A stretch of DNA of 64,000 bases from Bin80 sp965209015 (GCA_965209015.1 OZ242367.1:2480001-2544000), one strand, 5' to 3'. Positions 24,965-34,341 are shown, numbered from the stretch's first letter. Program-made: numbers and translations. Notes: generated by a model not told the origin, from the letters alone.

Positions 24965-25059
24965 CGTTATCTAATGGCGGAAAGTAGAATAATTTTTTGT
25001 CTATTAAAATTAACGGTTTACCCCCTAATTAGTTGCACTGCTGAGTGGCTTATTTGGAT

Positions 25060-26076
25060 ATGATTCAGAAGCTTCAAAGTCTAATTGGAGACACCGCCGT
25101 CGTTCAAGAAAACATTAGATTGTCTCCCTATACGACCATGAAAGTTGGGGAGCAGGCCGATATATTTGTGGAAGTTAATAGTGCAAGTGCACTCGAGCGT
25201 GCTATCAGAGCCGTACGTGAACTTGGGTTGCCATATTTCCTACTGGGCTGTGGGGCAAATATCATCATCGGAGATTCTGGGTTCCGAGGAGTAGTAATTC
25301 ATAATACCGCGAATAAGATCACCTTCCATGGGAACCTTGTTACCGCGGAAAGTGGTGCGATCATGTACCCTGATCTTATTGAACTCACCGCAGCCAACTC
25401 ATTCTCCGGCCTAGAACATTATGTGGGAATCCCGTCTACCGTGGGGGGAGCACTCTGGCAAAATCTTCATTTCCTCTCACCAGCACCTGCCCGTGAGCGA
25501 ACCATGTTCATTGAGGAAGTCCTTGAACATGCGGATCTCTTAACAGAAGAAAATGAGATTCGTCGTGTTGGAGTGGAATATTTTGAGTTTGGATATGATC
25601 AATCCATTCTTCACCGACGAGAAGATATTGTGCTTCGCGCCACATTTCACCTCGAAAAGTCTGATCCGACAGAGATCAACAGGGTTATTGAGGAGAATCT
25701 TTCTTGGCGTGAATTAAGACATCCTAACCTGAAATATGAACCGAGTGTCGGGTCTATATTCAAGAAAATTGAGGGGATTGGGGCAGGAAGACTGATTGAT
25801 CAGTGTGGACTCAAGGGTGCTAGTTATGGTGGAATGGTCGTGTCACATCGTCATGCCAACATCATTGTCAACCAAGGGAACGGAACTGCCGCCGATCTCC
25901 AAGCACTAGTGTCCTATGTCCAAAGAGAAGTCGCTAAACAGACTGGATATCAGCTTGAAACAGAAATTGAGTTTGTCGGGGAGTTCCATCCACCAACCAG
26001 CGGTGCACCCGTGTTTCTTGAACGGCCAAAAGGACTGGTGACTGCCGAGGAACTGGCTGCTCATCGATCACCATGA
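25060..26076 (+). CDS. murB: UDP-N-acetylenolpyruvoylglucosamine reductase (MurB)
   Basis: Cytoplasmic FAD enzyme that reduces UDP-GlcNAc-enolpyruvate to UDP-MurNAc with NADPH in peptidoglycan synthesis. The FAD-binding region shows YTTMKVGEQADIFVEV and LGCGANIIIGDSGFRGVVI, then GLEHYVGIPSTVGGALWQN; the C-terminal domain shows PSVGSIFKKIEG, GRLIDQCGLKGASYGG and SHRHANIIVNQGNGTAADL. The serine of VGSIF is the proton donor of the family. Length about 338, normal for the E. coli-like to type II range. I prefer ATG 25060; a GTG at 25045 adds five residues. The stop overlaps the ccmB start in an ATGA, so murB and the ccm genes appear to form one operon, an unusual pairing. Confidence 0.92.
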   Translation: MIQKLQSLIGDTAVVQENIRLSPYTTMKVGEQADIFVEVNSASALERAIRAVRELGLPYFLLGCGANIIIGDSGFRGVVIHNTANKITFHGNLVTAESGAIMYPDLIELTAANSFSGLEHYVGIPSTVGGALWQNLHFLSPAPARERTMFIEEVLEHADLLTEENEIRRVGVEYFEFGYDQSILHRREDIVLRATFHLEKSDPTEINRVIEENLSWRELRHPNLKYEPSVGSIFKKIEGIGAGRLIDQCGLKGASYGGMVVSHRHANIIVNQGNGTAADLQALVSYVQREVAKQTGYQLETEIEFVGEFHPPTSGAPVFLERPKGLVTAEELAAHRSP

Positions 26077-26777
26077 ATATGTCTCACAGGCCACCCAACT
26101 GGGTCTCCGGAGCACTGGCTGTGTTCCGAAAAGATTTTCGACTAGAGCTGCGCAATAAATCCGTACTAGGTACGCTGATTGTCTTTGTGCTTGGCACCCT
26201 ATTTTTGGTCATATTTGCTACTGGAAAAGAAGACCTCGGAGCCAGAACTGAAGCCGGGCTTCTGTGGATAGTGATTCTGTTTTCCGCAACTCTGGGTTTA
26301 GGACGAACCTTCCTGTCAGAGGAAGAAAGGGGGACAGGAATATTTCTACGGTTGCATACACAGGCAATCATGGTTTATATCGGTAAACTCTGCTACAGCT
26401 TCCTTACTGTCTTATGTGTAAATGCAGTGTCCACCACCGGATTTCTTTTACTCTTGAGTGTGGATATTGCACGACCCGGTCTCTTCATCTTGACACTTTT
26501 TATCGGCACATTCGGACTCGTGGGAGCTACTACACTCTTAGCAGCAATTATTGCTCAGACTGCACGAGGGGGGCCGCTACTTCCAATGCTTCTGTTCCCG
26601 CTATTGATCCCTTTGCTCCTCTCTGCCGTGGAAGCAACCTACCTCAGTTTTGCTTCTATGCCTTCCAATATTGATGGATGGAGTGCAGCAACTGGATCCT
26701 TAGTTACCATGATTAGTTTTTCCGGTGTTGTGATTGCTTCATCTATACTTCTCTTTGATTACGTCTGGGTAGACTAA
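26073..26777 (+). CDS. ccmB: heme exporter protein CcmB
   Basis: 234 residues with six predicted membrane helices, e.g. TLIVFVLGTLFLVIF and LLPMLLFPLLIPLLLSAVE. The N-terminal VFRKDFRLELRNK and the LGLGRTFLSEEERGTG stretch are typical of CcmB, the membrane subunit of the CcmAB ABC component that releases haem-loaded CcmE in system I cytochrome c maturation. The start overlaps murB by four bases. Its ATPase partner, CcmA, is not in the window, so it must be encoded elsewhere or be missing. Confidence 0.9.
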   Translation: MNMSHRPPNWVSGALAVFRKDFRLELRNKSVLGTLIVFVLGTLFLVIFATGKEDLGARTEAGLLWIVILFSATLGLGRTFLSEEERGTGIFLRLHTQAIMVYIGKLCYSFLTVLCVNAVSTTGFLLLLSVDIARPGLFILTLFIGTFGLVGATTLLAAIIAQTARGGPLLPMLLFPLLIPLLLSAVEATYLSFASMPSNIDGWSAATGSLVTMISFSGVVIASSILLFDYVWVD

Positions 26778-26793
26778 ATGGATACGCCCGATT

Positions 26794-27498
26794 ATGCCTA
26801 AGTATTACAAAACAATTCGCTTGTTAATCCTTGCGTGGATGACGCTCGTGGTCCTCGGCGCATTTTCGTTCGGTGGAACATGGCTAAATATTCCAAAGAT
26901 CGCGATGCTGGAACACACTGCTCGGAATCTATATTTTCATGTTCCGATGTGGTTTACTATGATGGCACTCACACTTCTATCTGTTACTCATGCGATCCAG
27001 TATCTTAGAACTGGCAACCCTGTGAGTGATATTAGATCCAGTTCAGCAGCATTAGTTGCAGTTGTATTCGGATTATTAGGCCTTGCTACCGGCACAGTGT
27101 GGTCTCATTATACTTGGTACGAAGGGACGAATATATGGTGGAACTTCGATCCCAAGCAGTCCATGGCAGCAATTCAAGTACTCATCTACTGTGCATACTT
27201 TGCCCTTCGGAGTGCATTGGATGACCGGCATAAGCGTGCTCGAATCGCTGCCGTATACAATATATTCGCGTTTGTAAATGTGCCTTTTCTGTTGTATGTC
27301 CTTCCCCGTCAATTAGAGAGTCTGCACCCTGGTGCCGAGGGTAATCCCGCATTCAGTGATATTACCGATCCAATTATGCGCGTCGTATTTTACCCTGCGG
27401 TCATTGGCTTCATTGGTATTGGATGGATACTGTATACGCAGCGAATCCGGCTATCGCGAGTGTCAACCGCACTGGTATCCTTACATAACAGTGACTAA
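26794..27498 (+). CDS. ccmC: cytochrome c maturation protein CcmC
   Basis: 234 residues with about six membrane helices. It carries the tryptophan-rich haem-binding WWD-type loop, here WSHYTWYEGTNIWWNFDPKQS, flanked by conserved histidines (RNLYFHVPMWF upstream, ESLHPG downstream). CcmC loads haem onto CcmE in the periplasm. It follows ccmB by 16 bases. Confidence 0.93.
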   Translation: MPKYYKTIRLLILAWMTLVVLGAFSFGGTWLNIPKIAMLEHTARNLYFHVPMWFTMMALTLLSVTHAIQYLRTGNPVSDIRSSSAALVAVVFGLLGLATGTVWSHYTWYEGTNIWWNFDPKQSMAAIQVLIYCAYFALRSALDDRHKRARIAAVYNIFAFVNVPFLLYVLPRQLESLHPGAEGNPAFSDITDPIMRVVFYPAVIGFIGIGWILYTQRIRLSRVSTALVSLHNSD

Positions 27499-27514
27499 AC
27501 TTGATATTTGAATC

Positions 27515-27709
27515 ATGACTTCTCTTCTCCTGCAAGCTACTGGTATTGAATCCGCTATGTTGGACAACGACAAACTAATGGTTGTACTTGCGGTTGTACT
27601 CATTATCTGGGTAGGAATCATACTATTGATCTATATCACAGATCGAAAAATTGATCGAATAGAGTCTCAACTTCCAGATCTTCCCAGCGAAGACGGCCCT
27701 GTTAAGTAA
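27515..27709 (+). CDS. ccmD: small CcmD-like membrane protein
   Basis: 64 residues with one transmembrane helix (LMVVLAVVLIIWVGIILLIY) followed by a charged, coiled tail (DRKIDRIESQL). Size, topology and place between ccmC and ccmE match CcmD, which stabilises the CcmABC-CcmE complex. Identified mostly by context, as CcmD proteins are short and poorly conserved. Confidence 0.75.
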   Translation: MTSLLLQATGIESAMLDNDKLMVVLAVVLIIWVGIILLIYITDRKIDRIESQLPDLPSEDGPVK

Positions 27710-27727
27710 ATCAAATTCGATAGATCT

Positions 27728-28123
27728 ATGCCAAAATTTCGAACAATTTTTAGTTTAGTTGCCCTCATCGGGTTTGGATCGCTATTGCTATTCAATTTTG
27801 GGGAGCAGGTTAGTGGTTATATGGCTTTTTCTGAAGCTGAAGCATCCGGTTCACATGCGCATGTGGTTGGCTATTGGGTACAACCAGAAACCGCCTACTA
27901 TAATCCAGAGGACAATCTCTTCACATTCCACATGCAGGATGAGGAGGGAACGATACGAAAAGTACTCTACCGCAACACGAAACCTGCAAGCTTTGAGAAT
28001 GCCGAAAAACTGGTCGTGGAAGGGCATCTGAAAGGGGATATCTTTGAGGCTAAACATATCCTCATGAAATGCCCATCCAAATATAGCGACACGAATACTC
28101 TGGACCAAGTCTTACCTTCTTGA
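27728..28123 (+). CDS. ccmE: haem chaperone CcmE, CxxxY variant
   Basis: 131 residues: an N-terminal membrane anchor (IFSLVALIGFGSLLLFNF), then the CcmE OB-fold (HVVGYWVQPE, FHMQDEEGTIRKVLYRNTKP, FENAEKLVVEGHL, FEAKHILMKCPSKY). In E. coli CcmE a histidine in HxxxY binds haem covalently; here the motif is C115-P-S-K-Y119. A cysteine version is known in some bacteria and archaea, so this is a recognised minority type and not damage. It carries haem from CcmC to the CcmF/H lyase, which is not in this window. Confidence 0.9.
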   Translation: MPKFRTIFSLVALIGFGSLLLFNFGEQVSGYMAFSEAEASGSHAHVVGYWVQPETAYYNPEDNLFTFHMQDEEGTIRKVLYRNTKPASFENAEKLVVEGHLKGDIFEAKHILMKCPSKYSDTNTLDQVLPS

Positions 28124-28277
28124 CCAAATAGAAATTCCACTACCCATCCTCTCCGTAAACCTTCTGATCGCGCCAACGAGATCCTATTTCCACTTGAAAT
28201 AGACCATGGCACTATGGGACATCTCAGGACTGTTCATCTCGGTTCTGATATCGGTCCATGAATCGTGAGGAAGGTCT

Positions 28278-30500
28278 TTATTTTACCAATTGCATGTGCC
28301 GGGTAATGGCATCCTCGCCAGCACGAAGCTGATAGAAGTAAACACCGCTGGGCAGCCCATCGGCATGAAATCGCAGTTCATGATAACCTGCGATTTCCCA
28401 ATGATCAACGAGTGTAGTCACATGACGCCCCAGCGCATTGAAAACGAGCAGGCGTACACGGGTGCGCGCGGGCAGTTCAAAATGAATTGTCGTCGTTGGG
28501 TTGAATGGATTCGGATAATTTTGGTCCAGAATAAGAGTGTTTGGCAGTGGCCCCATTTCTGCGGTGCGAACAGTTGATTCTAAATCCCACAATCGGACGG
28601 TTGTGTCTTCCGATCCAGAGGCGATGTACTTGCCGTCAGGAGAAAACGCTACAGACCATACCGAGCGCGTATGTCCCTCAAAATAATCAATTTCATTGTC
28701 GGTGGCAATATCCCACAATCGGACGATATCACCCGATCCAAAGGCAATACGCGTACCGTCAGGAGAAAACGCCACGGAGAAGATCAAACGTGTATTTCCC
28801 TCAAAACGTTGAAGTTCATTCCCGGTGGCCGTCTCCCAAAGTCGAACAGTTTGATCGCGCGATCCAGAAACAATGTGCATGCCGTCAGGAGAAAATGCCA
28901 CCGATCTTACCCAATCCGTATGCCCCTCAAACCGTCGGAGTTCATCACCGGTCACCGTATCCCACAATCGGATAGAACTATCATTTGACCCAGAGACGAT
29001 GTATGTATTGTCGGGAGAAAATACCACCGATCTTATCCAATCCGTATGTCCCTCAAACCGTCGGAGTTCATCACCGGTGACCGTATCCCACAGTCGGATG
29101 GTACCGTCTTCTGATCCCGAGGCAATGAGTGCTCCATCAGGAGAAAATGCTACAGATAATACCCTACTTGTATGTCCTTCAAAACGTTGAAGTTCACTAC
29201 CTGTGGTGATATCCCAAAGTCGCACAGTGCTGTCATACGATCCAGAAGCAATTCGCATGGTGTCAGGAGAAAAGGCTACGGATCTTACCCAATCTGTATG
29301 TCCCTCATAACGCCGGATTTCTTCGCCGGTGACGGTATCCCACAGTCGGATCGTATTGTCACCCGATCCAGATACAATCTGCATACCATAAGGAGAAAAC
29401 TCTACAGATCTTACCCCACTCCAATGCCCCAAACTCTCAAAACGTTGTAGTTCACTGCCGGTGGCAGTGTCCCATAGTCGGACGGTACCCGATCCAGAAG
29501 CAATCCGCGTACCATCCCGAGAAAATGCTACAGATCTAACCCAATACGCATGTCCCTCAAAACGTTGAAGTTCATTACCCGTGGCTAAATCCCATAGTCG
29601 AACGGTGGTGTCTACCGATCCAGAAGCGACATACATGCCATTAGGTGAAAACGCCACGGAAAACACCAAACCCGTATGTCCATCTAAACGTTGAAGTTCA
29701 TTGCCGGTGGACGTACCCCAAAGTCGAACAGTAAAATCATCAGATCCAGAGACGATGCGAGAGCCGTCAGGCGAAAATGCCACGGAGCTCACCGAACTCA
29801 TATGTCCCTCAAAACGTCGAACTTCATTGCCAGTGAGAGTATCCCATAGTAGGATAGTCTTGTCAAATGATCCAGAGGCGATGCGCAAGCCGTCAGGAGA
29901 AAATGCCACGGAATTAACCCAATCCGTATGCCCCTTAAAACGTTGAACTTCATCGCCGGTAGATATCTCCCATAATCGGACAGTATTGTCGTTAGATCCA
30001 GAAGCAATGTGCATGCCGTTAGGAGAAAATGCCACAGATAATACCCAATCCGTATGCCCTTCAAAACGTTGAAGTTCATTGCCGGTAGACGTCTCCCACA
30101 GCCGGATCGTATTATCATATGATCCAGAGACGATATACATGCCGTTAGGGGAAAATGCTACGGATCTTACCCAATTCGAATGTCCCTCAAGACGTCGCAC
30201 TTCGGTACCGGTAAGGATATCCCATAGTCGAATGGTATTGTCATTCAATCCAGAGGCGATATGTATCCCGTCAGGGGAAAATGCCACCGAGGAATTTTGT
30301 CCTCCGACAGGTGTAGTCCAAACCAATTGGCCAGCAACAGGAAGTGATGCCCCTGTCATCAAGAGAATTAGGGTCGCAACACATAATCCCCAGCGATGGA
30401 GTACTGGGTGCTTTTGGTAAGTCAGAGGTTCACCAGACCCGAGAAGCGAAAATATACACTCTGAAAAACATGAGGAAGGATGGTTCATGTTGGAACACAT
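28278..30500 (-). CDS. secreted 14-repeat WD40 protein with T9SS sorting domain
   Basis: About 740 residues. After an N-terminal export segment (GLCVATLILLMTGASLPVAG) there are 14 WD40 repeats, each near 42 residues with the pattern GHTxWVxSVAFSPDG, IxSGSxDxTxRLWD, enough for two seven-bladed propellers. The C-terminus has a T9SS type A domain (DQNYPNPFNPTTTIHFEL to TRHMQLVK). The repeats are highly alike even at DNA level (126-bp units), pointing to recent expansion. Likely a surface or secreted binding protein; ligand unknown. The start is uncertain: the ATG at 30500 or 30488 leaves about 30 residues before the hydrophobic core; the open frame reaches 30590. Confidence 0.85.
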   Translation of the reverse strand: MCSNMNHPSSCFSECIFSLLGSGEPLTYQKHPVLHRWGLCVATLILLMTGASLPVAGQLVWTTPVGGQNSSVAFSPDGIHIASGLNDNTIRLWDILTGTEVRRLEGHSNWVRSVAFSPNGMYIVSGSYDNTIRLWETSTGNELQRFEGHTDWVLSVAFSPNGMHIASGSNDNTVRLWEISTGDEVQRFKGHTDWVNSVAFSPDGLRIASGSFDKTILLWDTLTGNEVRRFEGHMSSVSSVAFSPDGSRIVSGSDDFTVRLWGTSTGNELQRLDGHTGLVFSVAFSPNGMYVASGSVDTTVRLWDLATGNELQRFEGHAYWVRSVAFSRDGTRIASGSGTVRLWDTATGSELQRFESLGHWSGVRSVEFSPYGMQIVSGSGDNTIRLWDTVTGEEIRRYEGHTDWVRSVAFSPDTMRIASGSYDSTVRLWDITTGSELQRFEGHTSRVLSVAFSPDGALIASGSEDGTIRLWDTVTGDELRRFEGHTDWIRSVVFSPDNTYIVSGSNDSSIRLWDTVTGDELRRFEGHTDWVRSVAFSPDGMHIVSGSRDQTVRLWETATGNELQRFEGNTRLIFSVAFSPDGTRIAFGSGDIVRLWDIATDNEIDYFEGHTRSVWSVAFSPDGKYIASGSEDTTVRLWDLESTVRTAEMGPLPNTLILDQNYPNPFNPTTTIHFELPARTRVRLLVFNALGRHVTTLVDHWEIAGYHELRFHADGLPSGVYFYQLRAGEDAITRHMQLVK

Positions 30501-30926
30501 TGTATGATCTGAGGAAATAGTTCTCGGCAGAAAAAACAGCGATCTCTTGATTACGAACGGATCGGATGGCAAGATGTTGTTCTTACTCATGTCTCAAGTG
30601 AATGGATTTAGTGATCATTTATCGGTTCGGCGACTTTCCGCCCTAATCGGTGATTCATCCTTGTCGAGGAGTAAAGTATTTTCATGTTTCTCAGATTGTA
30701 CAGAGCCCTTGAACAGATTTTGTGGGGGATTCATACGCACAGGTCAGAGGCCTCATCCTACCTGCTTTAAGTGAGATGTCATCCATGGCATAACTTCAAC
30801 TACGTAGGATACTGAATCCACTTAAACCATCTAATTGTTGGGTTGTATCATAGGCTTATAATTTCCTTTACTTACTCATAGACTCTTCGTGAGTATTGTG
30901 TTTGCGTGGTTTAACGAAATGCGATA
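30501..30926. other. intergenic, no gene recognised
   Basis: Divergent promoter region between the WD40 gene and the ATPase-nuclease pair. No frame with features; no clear dyad. Confidence 0.4.
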
Positions 30927-32321
30927 ATGAAAATTGTTCTGGAAAACTTGGGGGTTTTAAAGAAGGCGGAATTTGAACTGGGCGATCTAACCGTGATATG
31001 TGGTTATAACAACACTGGCAAAACATATGCTACCTACGCTCTGTTTAGCTTTCTACAAAACTGGCAGAGATTCATGAGAACCGATATTTCTGATCAGGAA
31101 ATAAAAGAGTTAGTTGATCATGGTGTATGTCAAATTAATATTACCCGACACATCAAAAAAGCTAACACAATTCTCCAACAGGGTTGCCTCAGATATACTC
31201 AACTCCTGCCCCGATTTTTCGCTTCCAGCCCCAAACATTTTCGAAATACCCAGTTCCGCGTGGAATTAAATCTGGAGATAGAATCGGTAATCTCACCTAG
31301 TTTTGATCGAACAATTAGGTCAAGAAAAAATGAGCTTCTCTCGCTGAGAAAATCCAAAGAGGACAATCAACTCATCGTTTCCCTGTCAGCGGATACGGAC
31401 AAATTTGAATTGCCTGGAACGATTGTAAAGGAGGTTGTCTCCGAAGCCATCACCGAAATCATCTTTGGTCAATATTTTCCCAATCCCTTCATTGCGAGCG
31501 CTGAGCGTACTGGTGTTGCAATCTTCAGTAAAGAACTGGATTTTGCAAGAAATCGCCTACTTGAAGAAATGGCTCAATCAGGTAAGGATATTGATCCAAT
31601 GGAGTTACTCTTTAAGTCCTACAATGACTACGCACTGCCAGTCAAGGCAAATGTCGATTTCACTCGCAGAGTTGCTGATCTTACCAAAGAGGACAGTTTC
31701 ATTGTCAAAGAACATCCTCATATCCTAAATGAATTCGCTGATATCATTGGCGGTGAGTATATCTCTGATACTGACAACTCCATTCGCTTTAAACCCACTG
31801 GTAAATCCCTCAGTCTAACCATGGGGGAAAGTTCCAGTGTTGTGCGTTCCATGTTGGATATTGGCTCCTATTTGCGCCATATCGCAAAACAGGGTGACCT
31901 GCTAATTATAGATGAACCAGAATTGAGTTTACATCCAGAAAATCAGCGCCGAGTCGCAAGGCTTTTTGCCCAATTAGTGAATATTGGAATACGCGTATTC
32001 ATCACTACTCATAGCGACTATATCATCAGGGAATTGAATACACTGATCATGCTCAATCATGATCAGCCATATTTGAGAACGATTGCCGAGAGGGAGGGCT
32101 ATCAAAACGAAGAGTTGGTGAGTCCCGACGGGATAAAAATTTATGTAGCTGAAAAAGCATTGGTAAAAGCGAACACCAATAGTAAAAGAAGAAGTAGGCA
32201 CCAAACACTTGTAGAGGCCGAAGTCAGCCCTGAACTAGGAATTGATGCTTGGATCTTTGACAAGACAATCAACAAGATGAACGAGATTCAAGAAGCCATT
32301 GTGTGGGGAATTGAGGAATGA
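30927..32321 (+). CDS. AAA-family (ABC/SMC-like) ATPase, candidate defence component
   Basis: 464 residues. It starts directly with a RecF/OLD-like ATPase: MKIVLENLGVLKKAEFELGD, Walker A GYNNTGKT at 26-33, a long helical insert (residues 50-290), a signature-like MGESSSVVRSML near 300, Walker B LLIIDEPELSLHPENQ with Asp329-Glu330, and the H-loop ITTHSDYII with His362. The C-terminal 90 residues include a Lys/Arg-rich patch (KANTNSKRRSRHQ). There is no TOPRIM domain, unlike OLD nucleases. The gene overlaps the next one by 4 bases (ATGA), so the two act together. ATPase plus small effector pairs of this build occur in many anti-phage systems; which one this is I cannot say. Confidence 0.8.
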   Translation: MKIVLENLGVLKKAEFELGDLTVICGYNNTGKTYATYALFSFLQNWQRFMRTDISDQEIKELVDHGVCQINITRHIKKANTILQQGCLRYTQLLPRFFASSPKHFRNTQFRVELNLEIESVISPSFDRTIRSRKNELLSLRKSKEDNQLIVSLSADTDKFELPGTIVKEVVSEAITEIIFGQYFPNPFIASAERTGVAIFSKELDFARNRLLEEMAQSGKDIDPMELLFKSYNDYALPVKANVDFTRRVADLTKEDSFIVKEHPHILNEFADIIGGEYISDTDNSIRFKPTGKSLSLTMGESSSVVRSMLDIGSYLRHIAKQGDLLIIDEPELSLHPENQRRVARLFAQLVNIGIRVFITTHSDYIIRELNTLIMLNHDQPYLRTIAEREGYQNEELVSPDGIKIYVAEKALVKANTNSKRRSRHQTLVEAEVSPELGIDAWIFDKTINKMNEIQEAIVWGIEE

Positions 32322-32902
32322 ATCAGGACTTCATGATCCTGCGACAGCTTATTCGGGATGAGGCATTAGTGACCGTGAAAGAAGATCGGAATAACAAGAC
32401 TTATCTGGAACTCAAGGAACCCCAATCAGGGAAGTCGCCAGAGTACCAAATAAAACTGATTGGACTACCCGGAGACACGATTGCAATCAAATCTGATAAA
32501 TTCCCCCCTCCGAATAATATTTTTTGTTGCAGTAAGGGAGAGTGCAAGAGAGCAGATTTTGTTATTATCGCAAGGGGTCCAATAGAGAACTGGATCGTTT
32601 ATCTGGAAATGAAACTTAGCAATCATGGTCAAAACTCAAAAATTATCCAGCAGCTCCAGGGATCCACTTGTTTTATTGATTACTGCCGCACGATTGGGCA
32701 AATGTTTTGGAAGGATCCCCACTTTCTACTAAAGAATGATTACGAGCAACGATATGTTAGCGTGAAAAATATCTTTGGAAATAAACTCCCTTCAAGGGTA
32801 ATCCAAACAGAGTTACATGACTCCCCCAAAACTATGCTCAGAATCAGTGCGCCCGACGAGAGAGGAATCCAGTTTAATAAATTGATTGGGGAAAGATCTT
32901 GA
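32318..32902 (+). CDS. small PD-(D/E)xK-nuclease-like partner of the ATPase
   Basis: 194 residues, no recognised family. It contains CCSKGECKRADFVII with Asp80, then WIVYLEMKLS with Glu97-x-Lys99, followed by a helix with QQLQGSTCF. An Asp, then a beta strand, then ExK spaced by about 17 residues is the core pattern of PD-(D/E)xK nucleases. The nearby cysteines (70, 71, 76) could bind metal. It is translationally coupled to the ATPase upstream. The likely role is the effector of a two-gene defence system, by inference. It is not RloB or PtuB by sequence: the HNH motif of PtuB is absent. Confidence 0.6.
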   Translation: MNQDFMILRQLIRDEALVTVKEDRNNKTYLELKEPQSGKSPEYQIKLIGLPGDTIAIKSDKFPPPNNIFCCSKGECKRADFVIIARGPIENWIVYLEMKLSNHGQNSKIIQQLQGSTCFIDYCRTIGQMFWKDPHFLLKNDYEQRYVSVKNIFGNKLPSRVIQTELHDSPKTMLRISAPDERGIQFNKLIGERS

Positions 32903-33264
32903 TTACAACGTTTGATGCTAGGAATCTTACGCATGCTACAACTTGTATTCCATTTTTCCATGCCACTCCCAGAATCTTTAATTGATCATTTTTCGCTGAG
33001 GTAATTCTCATATCCATCCATCAACCCATGACCTCCATCCTCCCGTATGAGTTTCGGGGGAAGAACTACCCAATGCACCACAAGAGAAACTGAAATGACC
33101 GGATGCCTCCGTTTGCGGAGTAGGATGATCAACTAATCGTTTACGTTAAGGATGCAGGGCAAGGTGAGTTCGGAATCAAACTCTGCAATCCTGGAATGAA
33201 AATTTCCTCTATGGGTTTGGTTTGGAGTCATGAGCCAAGATCATTTGGGAACCGACCACTCCTG
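32903..33264. other. intergenic, no gene recognised
   Basis: Between the ATPase-nuclease pair and korB, whose 3' ends face each other. A protein-like stretch (LIVYVKDAGQGEFGIKL, near 33130-33185) is open only briefly and may be debris. Confidence 0.35.
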
Positions 33265-34341
33265 CTACGTAATCGTCCATGTATCCGCTGAATGTAACAG
33301 TTTATCTAAATCTCCAGGGCCACGTTTCTCGGTTACATTGGTAATCTGGTCTTGAAGTAACTCTTCGTAGGTGGGACGCTGTTCCGTGAAAAAGACACCA
33401 AATGGACGTGGCATGTCCGGATGCTGGGACATCCGACTCACAATCCCCGCAAGTTCAAGACTGGTTTCGTCATACACAATAACATCATCCACAGAATAGT
33501 CCTCTGATTGCAAGTCAAAAATAATAGTTCTGAATCCATCCAGATGGATCCCCTTCGTTCCATTTGCAAACAACATCGGCTGACCATGCTCCAAGTAGAT
33601 GGTCCGATCTGCTTTCGTTACTTTCTCCGTGAAGTCAAAGAACGCTCCATCATTATAAATATTACAGTTCTGATACACCTCAACAAATGCACTCCCCTGA
33701 TGCGCATGTGCACGGCGGAGTATATGAGTTAAATGTTTTGTATCCCGATCTGCTGTCCGAGCGACAAAAGATGCCGAAGCACCAAGACTGAGTGAAATCG
33801 GGTTGAACGGTGGCGTAATTGACCCATATGGACTGCTTTTGGTCACTTTCCCGATCTCACTTGTCGGACTGAACTGGCCTTTTGTAAGTCCATAAATCTG
33901 ATTATTAAAAAGTAGAATTTGCAGGTTCACATTCCGGCGTAAAATATGAATCAAATGGTTCCCTCCGATGGACAACGCATCTCCATCTCCGGTGACAATC
34001 CAGACATCTAGATCTGGTCGCGAAGCCTTTAATCCGGTCGCAATGGTTGGAGCACGACCATGGATAGAATGCATCCCATACGTTTCCATGTAATAGGGGA
34101 ACCGACTTGAACATCCAATCCCACTGACAAATACAACATTTTCGCGTTTTACCTCCAGTTGCGGCATTAATCGTTGTACACTTGCTAGAATCGCATAGTC
34201 CCCACAGCCTGGACACCACCGGACATCCTGATCACTGGCAAAGGCTTTCCGGTCTATCTTAGGTTTTTTGGGTAGATCAAGGTTGCGTGGTCCACGACTT
34301 GGTGGAAGGGTTGGCTTTCTTTTAGGAGGTAAGGTTGGCAT
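33265..34341 (-). CDS. korB: 2-oxoacid:ferredoxin oxidoreductase beta subunit
   Basis: 358 residues. It shows WCPGCGDYAILASVQRL near residue 43, the TPP-dependent GDGDALSIGGNHLIHILRRN motif and NNQIYGLTKGQ, typical of the beta subunit of 2-oxoglutarate:ferredoxin oxidoreductase. With KorA it converts 2-oxoglutarate, CoA and oxidised ferredoxin to succinyl-CoA and CO2. Its start overlaps the korA stop (TAATG), so the pair is coupled. An N-terminal Pro/Lys-rich extension of about 35 residues is longer than usual. A pyruvate or branched-chain substrate cannot be excluded. Confidence 0.92.
   Translation of the reverse strand: MPTLPPKRKPTLPPSRGPRNLDLPKKPKIDRKAFASDQDVRWCPGCGDYAILASVQRLMPQLEVKRENVVFVSGIGCSSRFPYYMETYGMHSIHGRAPTIATGLKASRPDLDVWIVTGDGDALSIGGNHLIHILRRNVNLQILLFNNQIYGLTKGQFSPTSEIGKVTKSSPYGSITPPFNPISLSLGASASFVARTADRDTKHLTHILRRAHAHQGSAFVEVYQNCNIYNDGAFFDFTEKVTKADRTIYLEHGQPMLFANGTKGIHLDGFRTIIFDLQSEDYSVDDVIVYDETSLELAGIVSRMSQHPDMPRPFGVFFTEQRPTYEELLQDQITNVTEKRGPGDLDKLLHSADTWTIT

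Noticed and set aside
28590..30300. Regular 126-bp repetition as a non-coding array
   Set aside because: It is fully explained by the WD40 repeats of one long protein.
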